Shown here piece after piece: positions 53,131 through 60,662 of a DNA stretch of 64,000 nucleotides; positions within the stretch are counted from its first letter, which is position 1; each line of letters begins with the position of its first letter. The position numbers and the translations under genes were made by a program. Below the pieces are notes generated by a model. The model had not been told where the DNA came from. It made no database searches and saw only the letters and a list, made by a program, of their open reading frames with translations. This DNA comes from Hyphomonadaceae bacterium (GTDB lineage: Bacteria; Pseudomonadota; Alphaproteobacteria; Caulobacterales; Aquidulcibacteraceae), in contig JALHOC010000006.1 of assembly GCA_022843225.1 (NCBI GenBank), positions 1-64,000 of the forward strand. The letters run 5' to 3'.

Positions 53131-53346
53131 ATGCCAGATATGGTCATGGTGAGTTCGACCAACATTGAAGCCGTCGGCTACGACGAGGGCACGCAAGAAC
53201 TACATGTTCGCTTCGCGCGGTCGGGTGAAACTTACGTTTATACTAACGTCGAGCAGTGGCGCTTCGACGAACTGCTGCGCGCCGATTCAAAAGGCGGGTA
53301 CATCAACGGCGAGATTAAGCCGAACTACAATTTCTATAAGCTTTAA
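53131..53346 (+). CDS. KTSC-domain small protein
   Basis: This 71-aa protein matches the KTSC pattern: VSSTNIEAVGYDEGTQELHV, then YVYTNVEQWRFDELLRADSK and a final GGYINGEIKPNYNFYKL. KTSC proteins are small, often encoded next to defence or repair enzymes, and their function is not known to me. The ATG lies 3 bp after HerA, so it is the third gene of the operon. A hairpin terminator follows. Confidence 0.85.
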   Translation: MPDMVMVSSTNIEAVGYDEGTQELHVRFARSGETYVYTNVEQWRFDELLRADSKGGYINGEIKPNYNFYKL

Positions 53347-53359
53347 CACGGCCGACACG

Positions 53360-53384
53360 TTCTGCGCTTGACGCAGAAATTTTG
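53360..53384 (+). terminator. Rho-independent terminator after KTSC gene
   Basis: TTCTGCG (53360-53366) and CGCAGAA (53372-53378) form a 7-bp stem with a 5-nt loop. A short T run (ATTTTG) follows. It lies 14 bp after the stop of the last gene of the SIR2-HerA operon and so probably ends that transcript. The T tract is short, so termination may be partial. Confidence 0.65.
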
Positions 53385-53556
53385 CGGCCTTGCCGTATCT
53401 TGCCAAGATCGCGCCTGAACTGCCGCGGGCGCCAGCTCGCGCTATGGCACAGCCACGCATGTCTTGGCTCTGCTTCGATGCGAAGAAGAACAGCTCTTCC
53501 TACGAGGCCGCCCTTCATCGACTCGGCGTACCCCTATTCGCACTTCTTGGTGGCTG

Positions 53557-53817
53557 CTAGCGCCTCTTCTTGCCCGCAGGTATGTCCTTCAGCATTTCGG
53601 AGAAGAATTTCCGCTCGTCTACGTCTAACGCGCGCAACCATTCGACGAGCTGGATAATGTCCAACCTGCGTTCGTGAAGTTCGACTTTAGCCACATATGA
53701 CTGCGTCTTTCCCAGTGCCTCTGCCAATTCACGCTGATTCAGCTCGGCCGCTTTGCGCAATGCGACAAGCCGAGCGACTATCGACCGATAGCGCGGATCT
53801 CGCAAAGTAGTGGCCAA
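53557..53817 (-). CDS. Small XRE-family regulator
   Basis: This 86-aa HTH protein (MATTLRDPRYRSIVARLVAL, KAAELNQRELAEALGKTQSY, then KVELHERRLDIIQLVEWLRA) is of the type often found with mobile elements. It is divergent from the 53907 gene. A perfect palindrome (53870-53890) lies in the 89-bp gap and is the likely operator for it. Confidence 0.82.
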   Translation of the reverse strand: MATTLRDPRYRSIVARLVALRKAAELNQRELAEALGKTQSYVAKVELHERRLDIIQLVEWLRALDVDERKFFSEMLKDIPAGKKRR

Positions 53818-53869
53818 TCTGCCCTCCCCGCAATCCGGCGGTGGGCATCTCGGGTAAGCAACTTTCGGT

Positions 53870-53890
53870 TTGATCCCGAAGAGGGATCAA
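53870..53890. promoter_or_regulatory. Palindromic operator between divergent genes
   Basis: TTGATCCC (53870-53877) and GGGATCAA (53883-53890) are perfect inverted 8-bp arms with a 5-bp spacer. The left arm also offers a -35-like TTGATC. A weak -10-like TAGACT (53892-53897) follows, 10 bp before the ATG at 53907, which suggests a very short leader. The symmetry fits binding by a dimeric XRE protein such as that encoded at 53557-53817. Confidence 0.6.
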
Positions 53891-53906
53891 CTAGACTGCG
53901 GACTGT

Positions 53907-54257
53907 ATGGAGATTTTGGTCCTCTCCGCTGCGGTGTCCGCCACCTGCAATGCTCTTCACTCGGCACAATTGATGACGATTGCGCACGTCCTAGTGGATT
54001 CGGACGGCGCGTCGGACCTAGCCGTTGACCTCGGCGGACGCCGCCTTGCCGCAGTTCGGTGCGTGCGATGCGCCGCCATTCCAGATCATGCCGCCCTCGC
54101 AACAATGGTGGCCGAGGGCGACTTTGTCTGGGCGGGCCTCGTTTCCTCTGAGGAACTGAACGCTGACTGGCCCGGAGATATCCAAGCATTTCACGTGTCG
54201 GAGTTGCCACGCCTTGTCGAACGTCTTCGTGAGCTTCAGCGACAGGCCGCGCCATGA
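53907..54257 (+). CDS. Hypothetical protein of the sigma operon
   Basis: This 116-aa protein has no recognised domain. It has a beta/alpha-like sequence (MEILVLSAAVSATCNALHSA, VDLGGRRLAAVRCVRCAAIP), including a CVRC pair, and a C-terminal helix (LPRLVERLRELQRQAAP). It overlaps the sigma factor by 4 bp (ATGA) and may influence its expression. Its start is only about 10 bp from a possible -10 element, so the mRNA leader may be very short. Confidence 0.55.
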   Translation: MEILVLSAAVSATCNALHSAQLMTIAHVLVDSDGASDLAVDLGGRRLAAVRCVRCAAIPDHAALATMVAEGDFVWAGLVSSEELNADWPGDIQAFHVSELPRLVERLRELQRQAAP

Positions 54258-54760
54258 GGCAGCAGGACCTCATCCGGCTCTTTGAGGAGATGGCGCCTGG
54301 ATTGCGGCGCTATCTCTCGCGCTTTGGTCCTGCGATTTCCGCGGACGACATTACCCAGGACGCCTTTGCGCGACTGGCTGCTGCCGAGCCCGGCACTATT
54401 GAGGCGCCGCGCGCCTGGCTCTTTCGCACCGCCCACAATATCGCCCTCAAAGAACTGAAGCGCCTGAAGGTCGCCGCCACCGATCCGGTTGGAGACATCT
54501 CCGCGCTTGAGCAGCCTTGCGATGCGCCCTCGCCGGAAGACCTCGTCGAACTGACCGACGAAGTCGAACGGCTGCGCGCCATCTTGGAACTCTTGCCCGA
54601 ACGCCAGCGCGTTTCCCTGATCCTCTTCAAGGTCGAGGGATTATCGCATAAGGAGATTGGCTGGCGTCTGGGCGTTTCGCACCGCACGGTCGAACGCTAT
54701 GTCGCCGATGCTATTGCCCATTGCCACGAATACCTGAGCGCCTTCCGCGCTGAGGACTGA
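54254..54760 (+). CDS. ECF RNA polymerase sigma factor (FecI-like)
   Basis: This 168-aa ECF sigma factor has region 2 (DDITQDAFARLAAAEPGTIE, APRAWLFRTAHNIALKELKR) and region 4 (LELLPERQRVSLILFKVEGL, SHKEIGWRLGVSHRTVERYV). FecI-type sigma factors turn on iron-transport genes under control of a FecR anti-sigma. It is followed by FecR 22 bp after its stop. The TonB receptor normally next in such clusters is absent. Confidence 0.9.
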   Translation: MRQQDLIRLFEEMAPGLRRYLSRFGPAISADDITQDAFARLAAAEPGTIEAPRAWLFRTAHNIALKELKRLKVAATDPVGDISALEQPCDAPSPEDLVELTDEVERLRAILELLPERQRVSLILFKVEGLSHKEIGWRLGVSHRTVERYVADAIAHCHEYLSAFRAED

Positions 54761-54782
54761 GCGAAGATCGGATCTAGGGCGG

Positions 54783-55724
54783 ATGAAGAAGCGTCGACTG
54801 ACCGACGCCGAGCTGGAAGCGAGCCGTTGGATCGCGCGGCTTGAGGCTTCCGATGTCAGCCTTGCGGATCATGACGCGTTCCGCGCCTGGCTTGATTCCT
54901 CGCCCGAGAACCGCGCTGCGCATGAAGCCGTGAGCCGGAGCTGGGACCAACTTGACGCGCTGAAGGTGTTGGCGGCCGACGTCTCGGCGTCGCCCTCGCC
55001 CGCGAAGCCTTCGCGCCGGGCGCTGCTCCTCGCTGGCGGCGCTGGCGCGGCGACCGTCGCCGCGGCCGGACTGATTTGGCTTGCAATCCCCGCTCCGACG
55101 TTCGCCGCGACGTACGAAACTTCCATCGGCGAACGTGAGCGCGCGACCTTGCAGGATGGATCGGAGCTCGAACTCAATGCCGTCACATCAATCAAAGTCG
55201 CGTTCACCGAACGTGCACGCTTGGTGACGCTGGAGCGCGGCGAAGCGCTCTTCACAATCGTCTCGGATCAACGCCTGTTTCAAGTTCGCGCGGGCGGCAA
55301 AGTCGTCACCGTCTCCCCCGGCGCCTATTTAGTCAGATCTCATTCAGAGGGGGTTCGGCTTACGGTGATCTCGGGCGCCGCCAATGTGCGCGGCATGCCC
55401 GCGCCACTCAATTCCGGCAGCGAAGCCGTGCTCGGCTCCGGCGCGGCCGCAATCCATGAAATCGGCCTGGAAAACGCTTCGCGTCGTCTTGCTTGGCGCG
55501 ATCACATGCTGGCGCTCGATGGCGACAGTCTGGCTGATGCGGCGGCTGAAGTGGAACGCCAAACCGGCGCACGTTTTGTGTTTGCTGACGCCTCGCTTGG
55601 AGACCTTGTCGTGAGCGGCTACATCGATGCGCGCGATCCTCGCGCCTTCATCGCGCTGCTTGAAACCAACCTTGGCGTCTCCGCGCGCGAACGCGCCGAC
55701 GGTGCCGTAGAGCTTTCTCGCTAA
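54783..55724 (+). CDS. FecR-family anti-sigma/sigma regulator
   Basis: This 313-aa protein has an N-terminal cytoplasmic FecR_N domain (HDAFRAWLDSSPENRAAHEA), one membrane helix (about 79-102, LLLAGGAGAATVAAAGLIWL), the FecR domain (ERATLQDGSELELNAVTSIK) and a C-terminal secretin/TonB short-N-terminal-like domain (AAAEVERQTGARFVFADASL). It passes a signal from an outer-membrane receptor to the sigma factor. No receptor is encoded in the window, so the pair may control a distant gene or be a remnant. Confidence 0.88.
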   Translation: MKKRRLTDAELEASRWIARLEASDVSLADHDAFRAWLDSSPENRAAHEAVSRSWDQLDALKVLAADVSASPSPAKPSRRALLLAGGAGAATVAAAGLIWLAIPAPTFAATYETSIGERERATLQDGSELELNAVTSIKVAFTERARLVTLERGEALFTIVSDQRLFQVRAGGKVVTVSPGAYLVRSHSEGVRLTVISGAANVRGMPAPLNSGSEAVLGSGAAAIHEIGLENASRRLAWRDHMLALDGDSLADAAAEVERQTGARFVFADASLGDLVVSGYIDARDPRAFIALLETNLGVSARERADGAVELSR

Positions 55725-55787
55725 CATTGCGCATCGCGTGGGGCGCCTGCGCTCTCGCGCGCCTCGCCCGCGATTTCGCTGATCGCA

Positions 55788-55860
55788 CACGGGCGAGCGC
55801 GCGCAAGGGCAAGCCTTCGGGCGCGTGATGCGCCCCTTGCGCGCGCTCTCAATGCCCGTG
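55788..55860. repeat. Long GC-rich hairpin downstream of fecR
   Basis: GAGCGCGCGCAAGGG (55795-55809) pairs perfectly with CCCTTGCGCGCGCTC (55834-55848). Just outside it CACGGGC (55788-55794) pairs with GCCCGTG (55854-55860), with a 5-nt bulge (TCAAT) on the right side. The total is 22 paired bases with a 24-nt loop. It lies in the 208-bp gap between fecR and DUF2958. With no T tract it could be a processing or stability element, or a protein-binding site. Confidence 0.65.
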
Positions 55861-55932
55861 TGCAACCTCACATGACCGTCGCCGGCGAGGCTCGCGATGG
55901 CCGCCGGCCGCTCCGGCGCAAGGCATTGCATC

Positions 55933-56292
55933 ATGTCTCCAAACCATCATCCGCTGCTCACCTATGAACAACACGTCCTCATGCTCTCGAATGGTCTTGC
56001 CTCCTCAGCTGGCGACGACACCGATCGCATGCCAGTTGTGAAGCTCTTCACGCCGGATGCGCAGTGCGTGTGGCTCTTGAGCGAGCTTGATCCGCATGAT
56101 CCCGACATCGCCTTTGGTCTCTGCGACCTCGGCATGGGCTCTCCCGAACTTGGCTCCGTTCGTTTGAGCGAGATCGGCGCCGTCAAAGGCCCGCTCGGTC
56201 TTGCTGTCGAACGCGACCTCTACTTCCGACCTGACAAGACGCTCGGCGCTTATGCGGATCTCGCCCGCAAGCACGGAAGTGTACGCGCATGA
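55933..56292 (+). CDS. DUF2958-domain protein
   Basis: This 119-aa protein has a pattern I associate with DUF2958: PVVKLFTPDAQCVWLLSELD, DIAFGLCDLGMGSPELGSVR and GLAVERDLYFRPDKTLGAYA. DUF2958 proteins are common on conjugative plasmids and elements of alphaproteobacteria; their function is not established. ATG 55933 is chosen because it begins the conserved region. It marks this stretch as element backbone between cargo blocks. A strong terminator follows. Confidence 0.85.
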   Translation: MSPNHHPLLTYEQHVLMLSNGLASSAGDDTDRMPVVKLFTPDAQCVWLLSELDPHDPDIAFGLCDLGMGSPELGSVRLSEIGAVKGPLGLAVERDLYFRPDKTLGAYADLARKHGSVRA

Positions 56293-56300
56293 CTTGATTT

Positions 56301-56340
56301 GGCGACCGAACCAGCTTCGCCGCCGGTTCGGTCGCCTCTT
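56301..56340 (+). terminator. Rho-independent terminator after DUF2958
   Basis: GGCGACCGAACC (56301-56312) and GGTTCGGTCGCC (56325-56336) form a perfect 12-bp stem with a 12-nt loop, followed by TCTTT. It lies 8 bp after the DUF2958 stop and should stop readthrough into the next operon. Confidence 0.75.
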
Positions 56341-56545
56341 TGCAGGCAACGTCCCTCCCCGCTCCTGGCCGTACGGGAGCGGCGCGCCCGTTTTCCTTCG
56401 CAAGCGCAACGACGATCTCAATCAGGGCGATTGAAGCCGCACAGGCGAGACTCTGGACCATTACACTCGCGTGCGGGGTGAAAATCGCTTCCAGATTGCA
56501 CTTTTGGTGTAAACTCGCGCGTGGGTTAGGTCTTGGGAGGGCGAG

Positions 56546-57814
56546 ATGTATCTGCGCCAGTACGCCGCTTTGCTCGGTGTTGTCGTCCTATCGGCGTGCG
56601 CAACCATTCGACCGTCAGACACACAGCCGTTGCTCACCTCGGCCACGGCGCTGCGCGCCAATCTTCACAACGAGGCCGCAGCCGTGGACGCCGCCTATCA
56701 GACGATTTCCGACGCGACGGATGCGGTCTGCGCTCATCCGAGGATTGGCCAGGAATTCGCCACCTGGTGTCAAGAGTGGAAGCCGCCCGCTTCCGGCGCC
56801 GCGCCCGGCGCGCAGCGCACCGAGGCTGACGTCGCCCGCAAAGGTCTTGCCTCAGCGGCGGACGCTGGGATGGACCGCGTCCTCGCATACATTCGCGCCG
56901 TGCACGCTATGGCCGAGGCGGGCGAGCGCAACGTTGCGGCCGCGGACTCGGTGAACCAGCGCCTCGGCGCGCTCTCAGGCTTGCTTGGCGCGGCTGATGG
57001 GCCGTTGTCTTTCGTGGGCGGAGAAGCGTTTGGAGCAGCCCTGAAAGCACTCGCCCAAGCAAACACAGCCTACCAAGTGCGAAGAACATTGCGAGCGGCG
57101 ACCACTGAGGCGCAATTCACTTTAGATCTCTACGCGCTCGCCATGCGCAATGCTCTGGCAGCCTGCGATGTGGTGCCCCCGCCTGCGCTGCTTTCCCGTG
57201 TTAGGGACGCGCTGCCTACGCGCATGGCAGGTGTCGAAAATCGCGACGCGCTGATCGCAGATGCGCGAAGAGCGCTCGACAATGTGAGCCCAGGAAACAT
57301 CGGCACCTCGGCAGATCCGTGCAGCCAGTCAACGTATGACGAGGTTGTCGCGCGTGAAGGCGACGCGCTTTTGGTCGCCGAGCAGTTTCGCACAAGCTTT
57401 AGCTTCATGGCGCTACAAGGCCTCCATGATCAAATGGACGCCCATGCCAACAGCTTGGACGACATTCTTGCAGATCTTGATCGGGCCGGCGCGTTTCGCG
57501 GAGGCTCTAGGAGCGCCCAACAGCAAGAGCAGATCGATTCCCTACTAACACGTCTTCGCGCACTCACCGCGGCGCAGGCCGCGATCGAACCCTTCAGACC
57601 CCAAATCAACACGCTGACGGAGCGCGAAATGGCCGCGCGGCGGTTCACGCGCGATCGGCGGGAGGGCGCCACCCGGCTCGCGCGCGCGTTCTTTGCCCTC
57701 GCGCAGGAACACCGTGCCTTTGCAGAGGTCGTCGAGGAGCGCCGCGGCTTTGATCTCTCATCCTTGTTGGGCGCCAAGCCGGCGTCCAGCGCCGAACCAA
57801 CGGAGGCAAATTAG
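56546..57814 (+). CDS. Lipoprotein of an uncharacterised three-gene operon
   Basis: This 422-aa protein has a lipoprotein signal (MYLRQYAALLGVVVLSAC, Cys at about 18). The mature part is mostly helical and alanine-rich (ALRANLHNEAAAVDAAYQTI, QQQEQIDSLLTRLRALTAAQ), suggesting long coiled coils, with four cysteines in possible pairs (CAHP, CQEW, CDVV, CSQS). No family is recognised. It starts an operon with a small coiled-coil protein 3 bp downstream and a membrane protein after that, so it probably anchors an envelope complex. Confidence 0.65.
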   Translation: MYLRQYAALLGVVVLSACATIRPSDTQPLLTSATALRANLHNEAAAVDAAYQTISDATDAVCAHPRIGQEFATWCQEWKPPASGAAPGAQRTEADVARKGLASAADAGMDRVLAYIRAVHAMAEAGERNVAAADSVNQRLGALSGLLGAADGPLSFVGGEAFGAALKALAQANTAYQVRRTLRAATTEAQFTLDLYALAMRNALAACDVVPPPALLSRVRDALPTRMAGVENRDALIADARRALDNVSPGNIGTSADPCSQSTYDEVVAREGDALLVAEQFRTSFSFMALQGLHDQMDAHANSLDDILADLDRAGAFRGGSRSAQQQEQIDSLLTRLRALTAAQAAIEPFRPQINTLTEREMAARRFTRDRREGATRLARAFFALAQEHRAFAEVVEERRGFDLSSLLGAKPASSAEPTEAN

Positions 57815-57816
57815 CC

Positions 57817-58353
57817 ATGCCCGTTCTGACTGAGCGCGAAATTATCCGCATTGACCTTGAAGGTCGTCTTCAGAGTATCAAGGCTAAGGCCATTGAGCGC
57901 AAAACAGCCGCGCCTACATCCGAGACCTCTTCCACGTCTCTCATCCGCGATCAATTGGTCGAGCTCATCGCCGACGCGCGCGCCGATCGCATTGCCGATG
58001 TCGGCACCCGCGCAAGCGCGTTTCTGCTCGTCCTCGAAGCGATACGGTTGAAATCCGACTTGACCACATTGCGAGCAGAATTCGCCGAGGCCGCCACTGT
58101 GTCAGCCGGCATAAGCAAAGCAAAAGAGATCGCGACCGACGGCGTCAGCGGTCTCGTCTTCTTGGAGATCGACAAGGGGCTCGCAAAACTCTTCGACGCG
58201 CTTGGCAGCTTAAAGGCCGGACTGGACGCATTGGCGGCAGTCGGCGTCGGCGGCGAAGACTTTGAGAAGGCGCGCGTGGCGCTCGACAAGGCGATCAAGG
58301 CTGCCGAAGTGAAGGCCCAGGAGAAAAACAAGGATAAGTCCAAAGAGAAGTGA
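57817..58353 (+). CDS. Small helical hypothetical protein
   Basis: This 178-aa soluble protein has a helical N terminus, GLVFLEIDKGLAKLFDALGS in the centre and a lysine-rich C-terminal tail (KAQEKNKDKSKEK). No signal peptide or membrane segment is seen. It lies 3 bp after the lipoprotein gene, and its stop overlaps the GTG start of the next gene, so it is coupled to both. No family is recognised. Confidence 0.6.
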   Translation: MPVLTEREIIRIDLEGRLQSIKAKAIERKTAAPTSETSSTSLIRDQLVELIADARADRIADVGTRASAFLLVLEAIRLKSDLTTLRAEFAEAATVSAGISKAKEIATDGVSGLVFLEIDKGLAKLFDALGSLKAGLDALAAVGVGGEDFEKARVALDKAIKAAEVKAQEKNKDKSKEK

Positions 58354-59309
58354 ACGACCTAATCGCCGGGAGCTTTGCGATGACCGATACGGCTGCGTCC
58401 AACAAAGATCCGCGTGGCGCAATGGCGCTCTATCAGGTCTACCGCGCGGGATTGAGGGTTCTGCACGACACTGAAGGCGTCGGCGCCAATGGCGCCTCGA
58501 AAGACGCCAAGGTCGTCGAGTTGCTCGACAAGACGCCGGAGCAATGGGTCAATCTCTACGAAGCCGAGCAACGGCTTGTTGCGGGCCTTTCCGACACCCG
58601 CGTCGTCGCCGAAGCCATCCGCCGCTTCGTCGAAGCCGACAAACTCGGCGTAAAGACAGCAACTGACCTCAAGATCGCTTTCAACGACACCAATGCCGAT
58701 GCCGCAAAGCGCAAGGCCGTGCTCGCCACTTTGCTCGATGATCTTCATTTCCGCTATGAGAAGCGGCGGCTTGACCGCATCGCATTGCAGGATGCAACGC
58801 TCCGCATCAATTGGACTGGGGTTATCCTCTTAGCGTTCGTGGCTCTTCCCACAATCTACGTCATTCTCTTCAACCTGCCGCAGACGGCGGCGATCTATCA
58901 CCAAGTGTGGGTCGTCTATTTCGGACTGCTGGGCGCCTATTTTTCGCGATCGATCCATTTCGCGGCCAACGCGAGTACGCTCGATTATGATGCGTCGGTC
59001 ACGGAATTCTCTTGGTGGGCCATCTGCCGCCGCTTGTTGGCCGGGGCGATCGGTGCGCTCGTGCTTTATTGTCTGGTGCGCGGCAATCTCGTCGGCGGCG
59101 ATCTCTTCCCCGAACACGACTTCACCGAGCTTATGAAGAACGCCACGCTTTACGCAGGGCCGCGCAACGCTCAGCAATTGCCTTTGCCAACCGAGAACTT
59201 CGCCAAGCTCTTGGTGTGGTCAACGATAGCCGGCTTTTCCGAACGCCTCATCCCAGATCAATTCGCGGCGCTTGAGAAGAAAGTGAACGATCGCGCCAAC
59301 CAGGCCTGA
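58350..59309 (+). CDS. Membrane protein of the three-gene operon
   Basis: This 319-aa protein has a helical cytoplasmic part (about 1-145) and then three or four membrane helices (about 153-175, 180-200, 225-250 and one near 280-297). Phase and basic residues suggest a cytoplasmic N terminus. The GTG at 58350 overlaps the preceding stop (GTGA); the ATG at 58380 is an alternative. No family is recognised. With the lipoprotein and the helical protein it may form an envelope-linked complex. Confidence 0.6.
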   Translation: MNDLIAGSFAMTDTAASNKDPRGAMALYQVYRAGLRVLHDTEGVGANGASKDAKVVELLDKTPEQWVNLYEAEQRLVAGLSDTRVVAEAIRRFVEADKLGVKTATDLKIAFNDTNADAAKRKAVLATLLDDLHFRYEKRRLDRIALQDATLRINWTGVILLAFVALPTIYVILFNLPQTAAIYHQVWVVYFGLLGAYFSRSIHFAANASTLDYDASVTEFSWWAICRRLLAGAIGALVLYCLVRGNLVGGDLFPEHDFTELMKNATLYAGPRNAQQLPLPTENFAKLLVWSTIAGFSERLIPDQFAALEKKVNDRANQA

Positions 59310-59334
59310 ACGCTGACCGCCTGTTTGCGGACGA

Positions 59335-60642
59335 TTATTGAACGATGGGCAATTGGCACGTCCCCCCGCATGGCGGCGTGCCGGAGATCGGCCCATGAAT
59401 TCCTGGCGCTGCGACCAGAATGTGGCCCAGATCACCCAATGGGTGTGGCTGGCGATGTGTGGTGTCGCGCAGATTCGCGGGCGACCAACCAGCGCTCCAA
59501 TGCGCACTCAGCGCGCTGCGTTTGGGATGATCGTAGGAATTGCCGGCGCCATAGGAGAGATACCACGGCGCATTCGGTGAGGCTGGCGCCAGAGGCGGAC
59601 TTCCGCCTGACAAGCCGCCGTGGTGGGAAACCACCAACGCATCGGCGCGCGCGCCGGCGAATGATTGGGGAAGCGCGGAATAAGCGCAATCGCCGGTGAA
59701 AAAGACCCCGTCATGTGTGCACCAATCGGGCCTGTAGCGCATAGCAAGCCCAGAATCATTGCGCGAGGCGCCCTGGCATTTGGCGATCTCGATCGCGTTG
59801 TATGTGATCGACGTCTTGGAATCGTCCCAAAACTCAACCCGCGCGCCGCCCGCGATCAGTCGCATCAAGAACGCTTTGTGCACCGGCCCAATCTTCTGGC
59901 GCGGTACGATCCAAGTCGTCCCTTCAAGATTGGCGGCAAGTGCTGCGCCTTGCGAGCGCATAGCGCTCGACCAATGATCCCAATCCCAATGCGACATGAT
60001 AATCGTCGGCTTTCGCGTCATGCACAGATGCCGCAGCGCGTCGGGATAAGTCCGCGTGTTTTGCAGCACGCCGCCGCCGAAGTCGAAATAGAGGCAGGGG
60101 TTGGCGCTCGCCTCCAAGATAGCGCTGCAGCTGCCCTGCCCCACATCATAGATCGCGGCCATGTCGGCGTGTGCGTCCGTTCTGGCAAGCGCCTCTTCGA
60201 TGCGATGCTCTGAAGCCGACGGGAAGGCGTCTTCGGGCGGCGACGCCAGAATGCGTCGCCCAGTCCCAGCATCAACAGGAACCGCATGGGCGACGCCGCG
60301 CAGCGCCGCTGCGCCGAAGAGATTAAAGTATTGCCTCAGTGCGACATCGCGCAGCGCATCATCGAATCGAATATCGAGCACGACGCCTTCGGGCGCGGTG
60401 GCCAGCAAATGCGGATCGCCCTGCCGTGCTTCATATTCCAGCACCGACAAAGGCATGCCTTCGGGCGCGGACCAAGCATATCCATAGGCTTGTTCGAGAA
60501 CGAACTCGGCGTCGATCGCCTCAAAATGACGGAGCGCTGGCCCTTCATCCGGCCGCTCCTCGCCGGCCAGCACTGCAAGGACGCGCCGCGGAGGACGCTC
60601 CTCCCATCCGCGCTCGGGATCGAAGTCGAAGAAGTCACGCAT
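59335..60642 (-). CDS. Metallo-beta-lactamase-fold protein, ComEC-like, no. 2
   Basis: This 435-aa protein has an N-terminal part of about 155 residues without a known domain. It then shows the MBL core: YDVGQGSC (165-172), SHWDWDHW (217-224, a variant of HxHxDH), GDCAYS and VVSHHGG. ComEC-like MBL domains typically act on nucleic acids or cyclic nucleotides. The first metal motif lacks the usual first His-x-His spacing, so activity is uncertain. It lies 20 bp after the other MBL gene and is the last gene of that operon. Confidence 0.78.
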   Translation of the reverse strand: MRDFFDFDPERGWEERPPRRVLAVLAGEERPDEGPALRHFEAIDAEFVLEQAYGYAWSAPEGMPLSVLEYEARQGDPHLLATAPEGVVLDIRFDDALRDVALRQYFNLFGAAALRGVAHAVPVDAGTGRRILASPPEDAFPSASEHRIEEALARTDAHADMAAIYDVGQGSCSAILEASANPCLYFDFGGGVLQNTRTYPDALRHLCMTRKPTIIMSHWDWDHWSSAMRSQGAALAANLEGTTWIVPRQKIGPVHKAFLMRLIAGGARVEFWDDSKTSITYNAIEIAKCQGASRNDSGLAMRYRPDWCTHDGVFFTGDCAYSALPQSFAGARADALVVSHHGGLSGGSPPLAPASPNAPWYLSYGAGNSYDHPKRSALSAHWSAGWSPANLRDTTHRQPHPLGDLGHILVAAPGIHGPISGTPPCGGTCQLPIVQ

Positions 60643-60662
60643 CGGCCCTCACCGGAGTTGGC

